The notes under the pieces are model-generated. The model had not been told where the DNA came from. It saw nothing but the letters and a program-made list of their open reading frames with translations, and did not search any database. This document shows, one piece after another, positions 44,991-58,640 of a stretch of 64,000 bases of DNA. Within the stretch, counting starts at the first letter, position 1. Every line of letters starts with the position of its first letter. Made by a program: the position numbers and the translations under genes. The stretch spans positions 2,356,001-2,420,000 of the forward strand of contig NC_052479.1 of NCBI RefSeq assembly GCF_009730915.1. Reading direction: 5' to 3'. The stretch is from Dioscorea cayenensis subsp. rotundata (taxonomy: Eukaryota > Streptophyta > Magnoliopsida > Dioscoreales > Dioscoreaceae).

Positions 44991-46200
44991 AATATTTAAT
45001 TTAGTAAATACTAAGAATCCAAAAAGTATTTTACATATATATTTTTTAATTTGAACCAAAATAGTTTCTTCCAGGAGGTTAAAATTGTTTGAGAGGTGAT
45101 TCTCATTTGGATCATTAGAACTAAGACGCCCCTTTTACATAATTTGATATTTCCTTTTTTTTATTATTTTACTATTCAAATTTTGATGGTGTTTGGTAGA
45201 AAAGCAACCACACACCACCTCCAGCATAACAGTCAATACCATTCACCTATCTTGTCTAACAACTAAATTATTCATATAATGAGAATAATTTTAGGGATGA
45301 GTATTTTTTTACTTCTCATTCCATTCCTGCCTCATTTTATTCCCATCTACTAAACATCATTGTGGTATTCAATTGATCTACCTATTTAGTCAATAAGGCA
45401 AGTAATGTTGAGTTAAAAACTACTATGGTGATTAACTTGGTAAATGTAGGTGAAACTTATATGGAAAAATTAGATGACAATTCAATATAAAATAGCTTAT
45501 AAGGTAAGAAATAATGATTTTATTTGTAATTTACTATTCAAATGTTCTACTAATTTTTTTTCCAAGCTTTGTCTGTAAATGTACACCAAATTATGTATTC
45601 ATTGAATAGAATTTGAACTAATAATTTAAAAATCTTAAAATAGATTTTTAAGTAGAAATATAAAAATGTGAAATTAAGAGAACCTTTTCAAATATCGGAA
45701 ATAATTAAAGTTTAGTTAATTAACATTATTACAATTAAATATTTTGAAATAAAAATTTTGTTTAGCACTAATAAGTGTTTATCAATATTGGTAAATTTAA
45801 AAATATAATTACTAATAATTTAAAATTTTACCAATTTATCAATATTGGTAAATTTTAAAAAAATTGTAGTATGGTGACTATCCATCTTCTTTGTTGTGTG
45901 TGGAATAATCTTTATCCCCCAACTAGACAAATTGAAAGAGTTGCACAATAAATTTACATCTAAATTTCTAACAAATAATAGTAATATATTAGCATAACTT
46001 TACGTAATGGAATATATATATATATATATATGCACACATTGACAAATGTGGCAATTGCAATATAGTTAAGATAGTGTGCATGAGCCTTGATCATTCAACT
46101 TGTGTGGTACAGAATTCGGACTACAAACTTGCACCTACTGTCAGGGCTATTTATCACTACCGTATCCAATAGAATTTAAACTTGGGGTTTTTAAATCCCA
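44991..46200. other. AT-rich intergenic DNA with a MITE candidate
   Basis: A short MITE candidate at 45185-45361 has ends GATGGTGTTTGGTAGA and, reverse complemented, AATGATGTTTAGTAGA. The rest is AT-rich with a TA microsatellite near 46014-46031. No gene is seen. Confidence 0.4.
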
Positions 46201-47599
46201 CACTAAGAGGCATTTGGATTACATCAATGATTACCCCTGATAGGGTAATCATTGATTACACATTCCCATTGATGTGTTCGGGTTGTAATTAGGGTAAGTA
46301 ATGAATTATTTGGGTTGGTAACCATAACCTCCTAGGGTGAATGGATCATTCTCCCATATTGGGTGGAATAGCCATTACTTGGCCTTTCAAAACAAAACAA
46401 AAATGACTATTTTACTATTACAAAACAAACAAAAAAAAGACATACATATATATATATATATATATATAATCCACAACAATTGACACCCTAGAAAAAGAAT
46501 TTTCTCTTGGGTGATCGACTCCATCTAGGTGACCTTCGTGGTATCATCATCGTCATCACCGGAGCTTGCTTTTTCACCGTCACCATCACAGGCATTGTCT
46601 ACCTTGCTGGAGATTTCAGCAAGAATGTGGTTTGAAACTCTGATTTCTACAATTTGGTGCGCGTGTGTTTATGATTTAATGGACTTTAGTTGATTTTTGT
46701 AGCTTTGTTAGCTTATTTGTGCCTCTGATTTATTTTCTTGGTATCATTTAAAATTTAGACAGTTGATCAATAGGATGAAGAGACCTTACTTCTTCTTCCC
46801 TGCCTTGGCAACATCTCTAGTCTTTGTCTAGACATCACAAACAAAAGCAATTAGAAATTATATGGATTTACTCACAATAATTACATGGATTAGTATGTAA
46901 TGGTTAATTGTTCACGTCATGCTCAAGATTATCTAGAATATTAAAAAATAAAAAAATAATAAAAATCTAAACACATAAATTTTTCTTAAGCTTTACCTTA
47001 TTCACACCTCAAATCATCTTTGCTAGTTCATCAAGATACAACTTAATATGTATTAGCCAAAAGTTAGTGTCTACATAGACAATGGTTTTGTGTGTTGGAG
47101 CAGAACATACCTTCTTTGCTTTAAACAAGGTAATTTTGCTATCATAGGCAACAACTACACCTGGTCAAAAGTTAGAGCAGGATAAAATATAGAATGGACA
47201 CTTTTATATGTATTGGTCAATTGGTCAATAGTTTGGAATCTGGATATAGAACGGAAACACATGACTTAGCTTTGTCTTATATATGTATTGGTCATACATT
47301 GACAATAGTGAAACATCAATATGATAATGAGAGGAAAATGGAAAACATGTGCATTTTTATTGAACTCTGTCTACATACATACATATCTATATGTGCATTT
47401 AGTGTTTATATATCTAGGTTTTCATAAATTTGACATATATACCTATTATTTTAGAAGTGGATGAGGTTTACAATGTTAAATTGTATTTCCAGATGTATAT
47501 GTGTTACTTTTATGTTTTAAATCTCATGATTGCTACCTGTGCAAAACAAAAAATAACATAATAATAAAAGTAGAATAATTCAATATGAGATTGAGTCAA

Positions 47600-48835
47600 C
47601 ATCGAGTAGGTGCCGAAAACAACATGAATACTTGAAACGGGTAATTTATGAAAGTGACATAAAATTCATCGAGGGAAGGGCTTGTGCCAGAAAAGATCTC
47701 AGTAGGACTAGGAGTCGTAACAGTAAGTTACACATGGATCAACGTTGTTTTCATAACCTGTGTCAATTATTGACCACCACTAGTAGATTATGGGCTACAG
47801 GAAATGTTATGGTTGAGGAGATGGTAACAATGTTCTTAAACATTATAGCACACCATATCAAGAGTAGGATAATCAAGTTTGATTTTGTTTGATCTGCGGA
47901 AATAGTTAGTCGGCACTTTCATGCTGTGTCAAGGTCAATTATATTCTGTCATGGTGTTCTCCTAAAAAAGCCTAAACCTGCCCTAGAGAAGTCAAGTGAT
48001 ACTAAGTAAAAATGGTTTAAGGTAACTGATCAAATTTACAAGGTTTTTTTTTCATTTTTTAAGCAGGACGGGATTACATGAGTGAGTAAACAATAATGTT
48101 TTTTTCTCTGATGTAAAATTGTCTTTGAGCATTGGATGGGACACATATCAAGGTGAATGTACCCAAACTGATCATCCAAGATTTAGAACGCGAAAATATG
48201 AAATTACTACCAATATACTTGCCGTTTATGGTTAAGATATACAGTTTATATATGTTCTATCCAGGTGGGAGGGTTCAGCTATGATGTCCGAGTACTAAGG
48301 GATGCAGTTACAAAACTAAATGGACTAAAAGTCCTAAACGGTAAATTAGATATACCGTGTTGATTCTAATGATGTTATTGCTAATTTATGTGTCTTACAA
48401 ACAATATGTTTGCATCTTAGGTTTCTATTATTTAGTCGAAGTCAGATATCTAAATTGCCCCTGATTTCTTGCACCTTTCAAGGCTAATGGTATCACTTGA
48501 GTTCAGGGGCTGATGGGCGTCACCTAGACACTCCTAAAGAGTTTTTCAACATGAAATATACTAGTGCTAGGAATGTTATCGAGAGAACATTTAGGTTTCT
48601 GAAATTTTATTGGAAAATTCTATCTATCCAAGTTTCTATAGTATGAACACCCAACAAAGCATCATTAATACATGTTGTTTGCTCCACAATTTCATTAGGA
48701 TGGAGATGGTAGAAGATTCCTCAGAAGAAGAAGTTGGCACAACATCTTTAAATGAGAGTATAGATGATGACACCAATAACATAGTAATCGTGCAACCCAC
48801 GGATAAATGGACTCAATCTAGACACTAGATGGCTA
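47600..48835 (+). pseudogene. PIF/Harbinger transposase pseudogene A
   Basis: The N-terminal part reads MDQRCFHNLCQLLTTTSRLW, then VEEMVTMFLNIIAHHIKSR (about 47735-47890), the helical region before the nuclease. The nuclease region appears as GGFSYDVRVLRDA (about 48270), then GADGRHLDTPKEFFNMKYTS and RNVIERTFRFLKFYWKIL (about 48510-48625), with the last catalytic Glu in VIERTF. It ends with INTCCLLHNFIRMEM. Frameshifts and stops occur and the LDGTHI block is not recognisable. A DDE-type nuclease that cuts and pastes the element in active relatives. Confidence 0.82.
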
Positions 48836-49114
48836 TAGATATATTTAACACATGGCAATCATGTTGAATTAGTTAATGAATCGATATGTACTGATTGCTT
48901 TTATGTGTAGTTATTTCTTTTGGATTGTGTAACCTGTTATAATGCCATGGATGTTTTGCTTGTTGTACATTTTGTAGACATTAAGTGTGTTGTATGACAA
49001 GGAGCTGTGGTAGTTGTAAAGTCTGGAATTTTATCTTTCTTTCAATTGAATCAAAGTATGCCCTTTTTTTACTGAATGTACATAGTTTTTTCCCTACTTT
49101 TAAGTGTATAGTAC

Positions 49115-50591
49115 TGATAAGTGTCTAAATGTAGATGTTTTCATGTATATATCATATTCACTTTGCATGTATTTTGTGAGGTTTGATGCCCGTTTTGCGC
49201 TTAATCGTCTATTATTTGCTTTGTAGGGCATAAGGAAGCCATGGAGAACAAGAAGATATCATTTGAGCGAAAAGAGAAGAAAACAGGAATTTCATACTAC
49301 CCCCATACTACCCAGTATGGGGGCCGTATGCACTGTAGCAGCGGAATGATTTAGAGTGTCTGCCCAGATTTCCATACTACCCAGTATGGGGGACGTATGC
49401 ACCCCGTATGGATCGCGAATCTAGGGTTTTTGAGTACTATACGACCCCCATACGACCCGTATGCCTCGGGGGATATAAATATCAACTTTTAGGGCAGAAA
49501 AAGAACTTTACTTTTGGCTGGACTTTTTCTTGGCCGATTTTGGGGAGAGCACTTGGGAGATTTTGGGCGACCTTGGGAAGGAGAAGAAGGGCAAGGAAGC
49601 TAGAAGATCATTCAAGCCCAAGGTCCAAGACTCTCAAGGCAAGAAGGCAACATCATTCAAGGGGAGATTTACCACGATTTGAAAGAAGGAGACCCGCGGC
49701 TAGAGGAAGCGTCATTTGGCACTCCTTTGGCGGGGAAAGCGTCATTCGGCACATTCTTCACCTCCTCCTCCACCATTTCATCTAGGGAGTGTCATTTATG
49801 CTTTTGTTTCATATTTTGCTTGTTTGTATTGCTTGTTGTGGGATGATGACACACTAGACCCCCAAGGCCACTGGGTGTTGGTGAACCTTGGGGGGTTTTA
49901 TCATGTATGTTGGATGATAACGTGTTAATTCCATGCTTGGGTAATTTTGAGATTTAATCCATTGTTTTCATGCTAAGTGCTACACTAAGGAGAAATCCGT
50001 AGCTCTTTTATGAATGATGCATGTAAATGTAACTTGCTCGCATGTATTAGGTCATGAATGGATTAAAAGGGGATACTTATACCATCACGCCGAGAAATCG
50101 GGTGTTTGGTAGGCCTCCATGTAGGTTTAATCCGAAGAAGAGTAGGTTTAATCCTAAGTGAGATTTCCTCGTACTCAATGCAATCGTAGGAATGTGGATT
50201 TGGAAGAAATTCCTATCTATTTTCGTATGGGATTAGGGTTCAATCGCCGAGAAATTGGGGTTGTTCTAATCTTGGAATCTCATGGTCCATTTTACCCTTG
50301 CATCTTTTAATCATCATCCATGTTTCATGATAACACCTCAAGGGGATCCACATCCATAGGCCTTTGCATTACATTTATTTTTTTGCTTGCTTATTGCTTG
50401 TTCTCTCTAATTTGGTCATAATCTTGTTTTAGCTTTAATTACATTTAGTAGAGTAAAATCCATCACTTGAGATCTTAGGCTAGATAATAGTTCGAGAAGG
50501 AGTAATAGGAGATCCTTAGCCCCGTGGAATACGATCCTCATGTCTTCACACGAGGTATTACTTGGCGATCCCATACACTAATTCATTTTCA
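49115..50591 (+). repeat. Apparent solo LTR of a gypsy-type element
   Basis: Starts TGATAAGTGTCTAAATG, continues GTTTGATGCCCGTTTTGCGC, a sequence theme of large plant gypsy LTRs. It ends near GAGGTATTACTTGGCGATCC, which resembles the LTR end of Athila/Tat-type elements. A TATA box (TATAAATA at 49474-49481) is preceded by several CCCATAC/GTATGGG hairpins. No gag-pol is adjacent, hence solo LTR. The left 5 bp (AGTAC) do not match the right flank, so the right end is approximate. Confidence 0.6.
49300..49323. promoter_or_regulatory. Perfect 10-bp hairpin in LTR promoter region
   Basis: CCCCCATACT (49300-49309) and AGTATGGGGG (49314-49323) are exact inverse complements around a 4-base loop. A shorter copy is at 49371-49391, and a CCCCCATACGACCCGTATG variant is near 49445-49463. 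All lie upstream of the LTR TATA box. Confidence 0.8.
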
Positions 50592-51756
50592 ATAATTGTG
50601 AGATTATAGTATTGTCAGCTTATAGTTTACCTCAATTGAATATGTTCTGATGATAATTAATATGGAGCTTATAGTGTTGTGTTCTAATGATAAATAATAT
50701 TGAATTAGCATCAATGTATATTTCTAAAGTGGCATCATTCCATTTTTCACCTGGCATTGTACTTCAGGCCTGGTTGACCTATAGTACTACTTGACCTTTT
50801 TACCAAGTTGTATTTACTTTATACTTCAGGCCTCAACTTTGGTACTAATAGACAGTAAATATATGAATTTAAATTTTCATGGTAGTGTTTGCATCAGATA
50901 TAATAGACACACTAGATGTATGGAGTTAATTTATCTAGTCTTTATGGTGTCTCATGCATTCTTGTTATATTATGTTGGCAACTCTTAAAAATTTTTCTTT
51001 GTGATTGGCATCAGCTTAGTAACAATTGCATGTATGAATATGTTAAATTCATTAGCTTTTGAACTTGATGGGTTGTGTAAGTTATTGTAATTCTTCTTAT
51101 ATTAAATGCTTGTATGCAAATTGATAATGCTACCATGCAATGGTTCGGTGTGAAAGTAGGATTATATCAAAGTGGTCTTCTTTGTATAATCAGTATATGG
51201 TTGAGATGTTCATTTTTTGTTGTATTTAACTAACTCCTTTGGAATGAATGATTATAATTTAGATAACAAACAACTTCGATGGGTTGTTCAGAATTTGATT
51301 AATGCAAGAATGATTGGTTAGATAGATTTGGAACTTTGCGATTTCCAAATTTGCAACTCAATACAAATAAATTGTTTGGTTGCATAGTCAAAAATTTAAG
51401 AAGGATTTCCAAATCCTGTATTTGAAGAGCTGAAAAGATTCACACTCAGATTTGCTGAAAATCATGTATTTCTAGTAGTTTCTTATGCATCGTATCCTTG
51501 TTTGAGCCTTGTTTTTAAAATCCACTTTTTATTTGTTCTCTCATTTGTGATTTAGTTTCCCACAAGCACGTGTATACATATATATCTCTTAGCATATACA
51601 ATCTGAGTTTAATATATGTTGGTGTTTATACTCAACTGCAATCATGTACATTTCTGTTTATCTGTAACCTAGTATAATCAGCATATATAATCATAATCAT
51701 GTATAGTTTTGTTTATATATCACTATTTGAGCTATTGATTTTTTATGTTTAGTTAG
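50592..51756. other. AT-rich spacer inside element A
   Basis: No coding frame of note between the LTR and the Myb-like pseudogene. Likely the non-coding part of element A. Confidence 0.4.
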
Positions 51757-52920
51757 TATGGAATTAGAACAACAACAAAGGGGCAGGGGACATAACAAAT
51801 GATTCTGGACATCGGAAAAAGACAAAGCCGTCATAGATGCTTTGGTTGAACTTTCTACAAGCCCTATATGGCGGGCAGAAAATGGCTTTCGGAGTAGATA
51901 CCTCCTTTAACTGAAAAGAATGATACAAGAAAAGATTCCACAAACCAAGGCTATACCAAACATCGAATCTCGTGTAAAACTTTTGTGGGTAAGACGATTG
52001 TCATATCTGATATTCTACAAATAAGTGGTTTTGATTGGAATTTTGAAAGTAGCACTATCATGTGTGACAAAAGCTCCAATGACGAGTATGCCAAGGTAAA
52101 AAACATATTTATGAAGAATGTAAAGATAGATTGACATTTTATTGACATCATTTATTTTCTTATGCAATCCAGAGTCACAAAAAAGCAGTTGGACTATATG
52201 GTAAATCTTTTCCATTTTTCAACGAGCTCGCACCAGTCTTCACTAAAGATAGAGCTTATGGCAATACCATGGGTGATATTGGAAATGACGCAATCCAATA
52301 TGAACATGATGACAACATTTCACTCAAGGAGGGTGTAAGTTTATCCCAAGTGCCCATTGATGACCTCCCCATGCTCACACAAGAACCGACTCAATCTCTA
52401 TCACCTTTGCCATCTAATAATAGCACCTCAACAACATCTAGGCATCAGAAGAGGAAAAGTCTTGGTAAGGACCCAACAATGGAACAAATTTCTACAAATT
52501 TTCAAAATTTTGTAGATATGGTTAGTCCAGAGTTTAAAGCATTGGCTTAAGCAACAGCTCGTATTGCTAAGTTGGTAGCTCGCATTGCTGAATCTACAAC
52601 ACATAAAACTAAATCTACTGCTCGCAATGTTGAGATTGCTACACGTAATATCAAAATCTCTACCCGTAATATTGAAATTGCAGCTTGCAATGATACAGCT
52701 CGTGCAAAAATTGAAGGAAAGAAGAGATTGCTTAATGAAGTACTTTTTCCTATTAATGGGCTTAATGAAGATGAGGCAATGTTCATGCTGCAAGTCTTGC
52801 CAAAAGATGAAGATCAATTCAAAGTATTTTGTGAACTTCCAACTGAAAGGAAGCTGCGTTTTTGTCGGGTTTTATTATCAAGAATGTCATATTGCCTGCC
52901 TAATTCGTGAATCATCTTGG
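51757..52920 (+). pseudogene. Myb/SANT-like companion gene of Harbinger element A
   Basis: Begins MELEQQQRGRGHNK, then WTSEKDKAVIDALVELSTSP and WRAENGFRSRYL, the Myb/SANT-like DNA-binding domain of PIF/Harbinger companion proteins and related plant L10-interacting Myb-like proteins. After an intron ending near 52170 it reads SHKKAVGLYGKSFPFFNELA and PVFTKDRAYG, then an acidic Ser/Thr-rich middle and a helical C terminus. Stops (for example after HNK and after RYLL) and a frameshift near 51980 disable it. The C-terminal half, 52269-52920, is otherwise readable with one stop at 52548. Confidence 0.8.
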
Positions 52921-54461
52921 TAAGAATTTGCCACTGCAAACATTTAAATTTGATGATTACTTATTCTTCATTCCATATAGTAAATTTATGATCATGACTT
53001 ATCTTACATAACATTTATACTTCATGTCTCAAGAATATTTTCTTATTGGGTTTGGTTTTTAAAGAGATGCTTGTGGTTGATATGGAGTTTGTTTTTTTTT
53101 AAAAAAAAAAGAAAAAAAATTAGCCTTTTCTATTTCAATGTTTTTTCTTCAGGTTTAGCCATTGTTGGCCAAGTGTTATGGGAAGATGACCACGGCAGGA
53201 ATTATTGGTTGTTCCTTGTTTTGTGCAGTTGCATTTACTATTAATTTGGGTAGAACCTTATTTGAGAACATGCATCACTGCTTGTACTAAACCCATAGAG
53301 GTTGGAGATATGTAATGTTGATTTTGGTGATTTGGGGCCTGTTTGGTTGTCTGTAATTTAAATTACATGTTAGTTTAGTTACAGTATAAGTGAAAATACT
53401 GTATTTTCATTTACATCACTGTTGTTTGGTTTGCTGTAATTAGAAATGCTGTAAATTACTTTTATTTGTTTGGTTTAATGTAAGTAAAGGGGTATAGCCA
53501 CCATGTAAGTGGGATGGTGAGATTACCCCCTTTATCTATTATTACCCCTATTATCTAATATTATTTATTAAAATTAATCTAATTAATAAATTTATAAGAT
53601 ATTTATTCCAAATAAAAATATTAATTATTTTTATTAATGATTAAAAATATTTTTTAAATTTAAATAATAAATAATATATTTTCTACAACATTATTAATAA
53701 TCAAGATTCATTCAAAAGGTGTTTTTAACCTTCAATAATCACTGTTAATCAAGATTCATTCAAATAAATTTAATAATTAAGATTCATTCAAATAAAATAT
53801 TTAACATTCAACATTCAAATTAAAAATAATTAAATAACATCAAGATTCATTTAAATAAAGCATTCAACATTCACTATTAATCTTGTTACCACATTCCTTC
53901 AAATAAATTATTCAACATTCATAATTAATAATCAACTAATACTATCCAAAATACAACATTTAACATTCATAGTTCAACATGACACTTTCCAACCAAAAAA
54001 TAAAAATAAAAATAACATAACACTTGTCCAAACATCAAATAAAAATACAAAATTATACTTGTCCAAACATCACATTGTCCAAGTACAACACACTTGTCCA
54101 AACAAGAAAAAAATACAACATCACAATTGTCCAAACAAGTAAAAAAAATACTACATTGTTCCTGTCACAACATTATGTCAAATATGACAAGGCAAAATAA
54201 CACTCTAGTTAACACCCAAATTTGTTATAACAACTCAAGCTCGACGACCACCCCTTACTTGATCAAGAAAATCATCCATCTAAATGCACTGAAAGGAATG
54301 AGTTTTGTTCATGAACCCATTTGCTAAAGAGAGATATTGAAGCAAATAGTCATATGCTCATCCAAGATCATGTTTAGTATAACAATCACTCAAAGTCATG
54401 ATCTCATCAAACAAATCTTTGCTAATAAATTTACTCTTATCTGCCTCTAGTGCATTTGTAA

Positions 54462-55254
54462 TCATACCCAACTTGAATTTAACATCTCGCATGATTTCTT
54501 CATCCGCCTTAGCAGGTTTTGCTCCTTTTTTTTACCTTCCTTAGCCTTGGAGATAGAACTTGTCGGTGCATTGTTGATAGAAGATTGACTTTGTGCAACC
54601 TCATCAAAATTATTAAACCCTTGGGTTTGGTTGTCAAGGTTAATTATTGGTGTTGGTGGTTGTTGTTCCATATGTGCACCTAAGCTTCTAAAGCTTTGAA
54701 AACATGTTCTTGCAAAAGATCCCGTTGCTTGATCGTTTCCACATACAATTGTCATCTCTTCATAGTATTGAATCGGTTTGTTAATATAAATCTCTTCCCC
54801 AGGATGTCCTACAAACATAAAATAAGCATTTTGTGATTTTGGTCAATGAGAAAATATTACATAAACCCATATATTACTCATAAATTCAACTTGCTACTTG
54901 TATGTATGTTCGATATTCTTCCTCCCCCATAATTATTTTTTTCCCCGCATCATCCCATGACACACCACTTAAACTTTTGATCTTCTTTATTATTAACCAT
55001 GTTTTCCTCACATGTCGTAAATGATTATTGACATGTGTGTCACTTACCACCAAGTTGAATCTTGCGACAACGGTCCTAGCAACGGCATTGATAACAACAC
55101 TCTTAAATCCTTTGTCAGATTTAAACCCAAGGTTTGCTTACTCAACTAGAGATATCAACATAAATGAGGTCATCATGGGTGTCCATCGGAAATTAGTTGA
55201 CGTCTTCCTTCCAACAAAATTATGATTCTTTGGTGTCATATCTTCAAAATCCAT
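54462..55254 (-). pseudogene. Myb/SANT-like companion gene of Harbinger element B, one premature stop
   Basis: From 55254 the minus strand reads MDFEDMTPKNHNFVGRKTST, then RWTPMMTSFMLISLVE followed by a TAA stop. The same frame continues ANLGFKSDKGFKSVVINAVA, LRHVRKTWLIIKKIKSLSGV and SWDDAGKKIIMGEEEYRTY, a Myb/SANT-like DNA-binding domain. A GT-AG intron (about 54808-54893) leads to GHPGEEIYINKPIQYYEEMT. The stop is the only lesion in the N-terminal domain; an A-run frameshift near 54530 affects the C terminus. Such proteins work with the Harbinger transposase in DNA binding and nuclear import. Confidence 0.8.
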
Positions 55255-55611
55255 CTGCCAAGTATCATAATTAACATTAGTAATTATTTCACACATATGG
55301 GTATTCAATAAATTGCAAAATACATAATATCTCCATTATTGAAAGCAAGGTAAAAAAAATTATGCTATAAGAATAAGTTTTATTACATGATTTGTTTTCT
55401 ATAAGAAATAACAAAATTTGAAGATATGTTTCATAATCTCTTCAAAAGGCACACAAAAATATAATTAAAAAAAACACATAAAACATAGAAAGCTTTTTAC
55501 ATGTTACTCCGCATATCATTCATGATTGCTTCTCGAACTGCTAGCCATTCTCTAGCTTCTTCTCGAACTTGAGATTGTGTTCTCATTTCACGCACATTTG
55601 GTTCTCATTCT

Positions 55612-56833
55612 TTAAGGTTTGATATATATATATATATATATGTCTTGACCTCTTTGTAAAATATAATTATATAGAATACAACAAACGATGACAATATCAA
55701 CTTGGGTGTTAAAAGGGAAAATTGGTCTTGATGTTAAAATTTTGAAATGATTTTTCAAAGCTCCAAAAGCTCGTTCCACCGAAGTGCGTAATGAAGAATG
55801 TCTATAATTGAATAATTCTTTCATGTTTGATGGTGTACGTGCACTAAATTGTTTAAGATGGTATTGAACACCACGAAATTGTGAAATAAACCCCGGCCTT
55901 GTAGAGTACCAGGCGTCTACAAGATAGTATTTCCCTATAATAAAACGGTTACAAGGTCTTGCTTGCATAATTACACTAAATTAAATATTTTAACATTTTA
56001 TAGAATGATATTATAATACCTTCAGGTACTACAAGTCCATCTTCTCTTTCCAAAGCATTCTGAAGGACGAGTTCATCGTGTGCGGAACCCTCCCAACCGG
56101 CTAATACATATGTAAATTTTAATTCAAAATCAACCGAGGCTTATACATTTTGAGTGTGATAGTGGTTTTTTCCATAAAAACGGGCTACAATATCATGAGG
56201 CACCGATGCATGGATATGAGTACCGTCAAGCGCTCAAATGCAATCCTATGTAATTATCAAATTAGTTAATAATATTACACAATCTTTGATTAGGAATTTA
56301 ACTATAATTAATCCTCTAATATTTATCTTAAAGTACGGCATGAATCTTGGATCTTGTGTGATGAGTGGACTAGTAGTTGTGCTAGGTTGTTGAATTAGTT
56401 CACCTCGATCTTCTCCAATAGTATGTAAAACATGGTTGAAATATCGGCTAACAATTTCTCCAGAGAGTAAAATATTAATGCTAAGAACTCTATTTCTCAC
56501 ATTATGCCTAACAATATGAAGGAACATGGCTACTTGTTCTTCAACACTTACATGTAAAGTGTTGTATAATAGTCCTTTTTCTTTCAGAGTACCATATAAT
56601 CCAAAAAACGATGCCCTCCTCATCCTCAACATCGTTATACTAATCTAGTCCGATCCATACACTACTCTTGCAATATAATTTGTGTGTTGCTCATCTCTAT
56701 TATAATAAGGCTCCAATGATAAATGGAGTCCTCTTCTTAATTTGCTTGTACCACATTGAAGCAAAAATAGTGATAAACAAGACCGTTGCGACCGCGGCAT
56801 GCACATTCTCACAAGAATCCATCTAAAAGGCAT
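55612..56833 (-). pseudogene. PIF/Harbinger transposase pseudogene B
   Basis: On the minus strand: an N-terminal part with LYNTLHVSVEEQVAMFLHIV and NVRNRVLS (about 56460-56570). Then ALDGTHIHASVPHDIVARFY (about 56180-56240, first catalytic Asp), [19 protein letters not shown] (second Asp), YYLVDAWYSTRPGFISQFRG, and TSVERAFGALKNHFKILTSR (catalytic Glu), ending VCCILYNYI. All three DDE residues are present, but stops interrupt the frame near the DGTH block and after TQNV. A cut-and-paste nuclease in active relatives. Confidence 0.88.
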
Positions 56834-58640
56834 ATATTAAATAAAAATAAACCATTACTTAAATAAAAAAGAATTAAGCATTTATATGTTTATAAATCTA
56901 TAAGAATTATATAAAAAAGAATTGATAATAAACCATTCATAAGACTACCAAAGTTTGCACAACAATAATAATCAACATATTTGTTTAAAAAAACCAAAAA
57001 CTATTAGAGATTTACGAACTCCATTTGACATGATACTCAGTATAATAGTCATTAATCCCAACTTAATCACTAACACTCCATTTAACATATTTGTTTATAA
57101 AAAACCAAGAATTAAAGAACCTCAAGCCTGGTTATGAACAAAGTACAGTAACAATATATATATGGCTCTTGTATTAATGTGATTGTGATGTGACCCTAAA
57201 AGCTTAGAATGACATAATTAGGCTGATGGAGATACTAACATCTTTAATAATCTGAAGTTATTTATGTCTTACAAGTTATAAGATATGGATTTTTTAAATC
57301 AAATCCACAAACAGAATGATCAACTTTGCAGGAGCTGGGCATCTCCAGTTCTAACTTTAAGAGTTCTTCACTCAACAGGAGTAAAGTTAATGCATGACAT
57401 TATCCTCATTCAAAAAAATACAATATCTAAGTTAATGTGATATGATATTAAAAGCAACACATCATGCATATAATCGGTTATAATTTAAACCTTTTTATTA
57501 TCTAGAAAATCATCAAGTGAACATAATTCCCTTTTCCAGACATTTCTTTCAAGGAAATTCAGTATTATAAACGGCAATCAAATATGAAATTAGAAGCTAT
57601 TCAAAAGTATCACACTTCATAATCCATTTAGTAGTCTCGAAAGTCAAAATTGGTCAAGAAATACCATATGGCCATGTTTGTACAGAAACATCAAGTTCAA
57701 CTTAATAAAAACATCAGTCCAGGTAAATAATGAAAACTTTTTTGAAATCCTAATCACACTGGGGAGAAGCATAAACTCCAAAACTAACATCTTTTGTTTG
57801 AGCATTCCCTGACTTAGCGTCCGACTATAAAATCAACTTTTAAATATAGTAATTGCATACTGAGATGAAAACTTCGACAACAATGTGTAGTTTGAAGCTA
57901 ATCCTCAATCAAAATTTTTGAAAGGCAAAAAACCAAAGCTTTAAATAAAACATCATATAAGAATACCAGTACATATGAGTTATGGCTACCAACTCAAAGA
58001 TTAAACAAAAATATGGTTGGAAAGTTACAAATCTTGTTTCTGTAGAAATAGGAAAGCTGCTAATCTTAGTTCACAATGTCAACAACTGCAAACTAGAATG
58101 AGAGGAATTCACAAATGAAAGCATAATAACATAATCATGTGATAGTAAATCTTAGTTTCTTCAAAAGAACAAACTTTCCACCAAATTTATTTATGATCAC
58201 AAGTCAATTCAGTGTTTCATGGACCATATGAAACATAACATGCCAATCATAAAAACAACAAAACAGACCCACATACATCCATTCCAAAAGATCAAACTTT
58301 CTGCCAAATCAAGGGAATCAAATCTTCAAATCATCATCAGGAATTAAAAAAAAATAATGGTTTACCTTGGATTCAACAGAGGAGCTCCAATTAGAAGGCG
58401 TTCATTGATCCGGAGGTGTAGAAGATGTTCCCTACTTGATCGAGATGGAAATTCAAAGATCGTGGAGGAGAAGGTGAAGTGAGCACTGCTAGGTTTTCAG
58501 GGAGTGGTGTGAGCTTGGACAAGGTGGTGACCGGGCTCCGAAACCCGAACGCCGATGGAGGAAGGTCGGGCTCCAAAACATGAATGGTTGAAAGCTTCTG
58601 CAAACCAAAGGGAAGAGAAGGAGAATAATGTTGCAAAAGT
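56834..58640. other. Non-coding 5' part of Harbinger element B
   Basis: AT-rich sequence with no supported gene. A GC-richer patch at 58390-58620 has a proline-rich antisense frame without recognised domains. Confidence 0.4.

Larger units (their letters stand above)
46203..53333 (+). mobile_element. PIF/Harbinger element A, decayed and split by an LTR
   Basis: A Tourist-like end (GAGGCATTTGGATTACATCA) at about 46205 follows TAA. On the + strand there follow a Harbinger transposase pseudogene (about 47600-48830) and a Myb/SANT-like companion pseudogene (51757-52920), the two-gene layout of PIF/Harbinger. An apparent solo LTR lies between them. The right end was not found, so the span is approximate. 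Confidence 0.65.
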
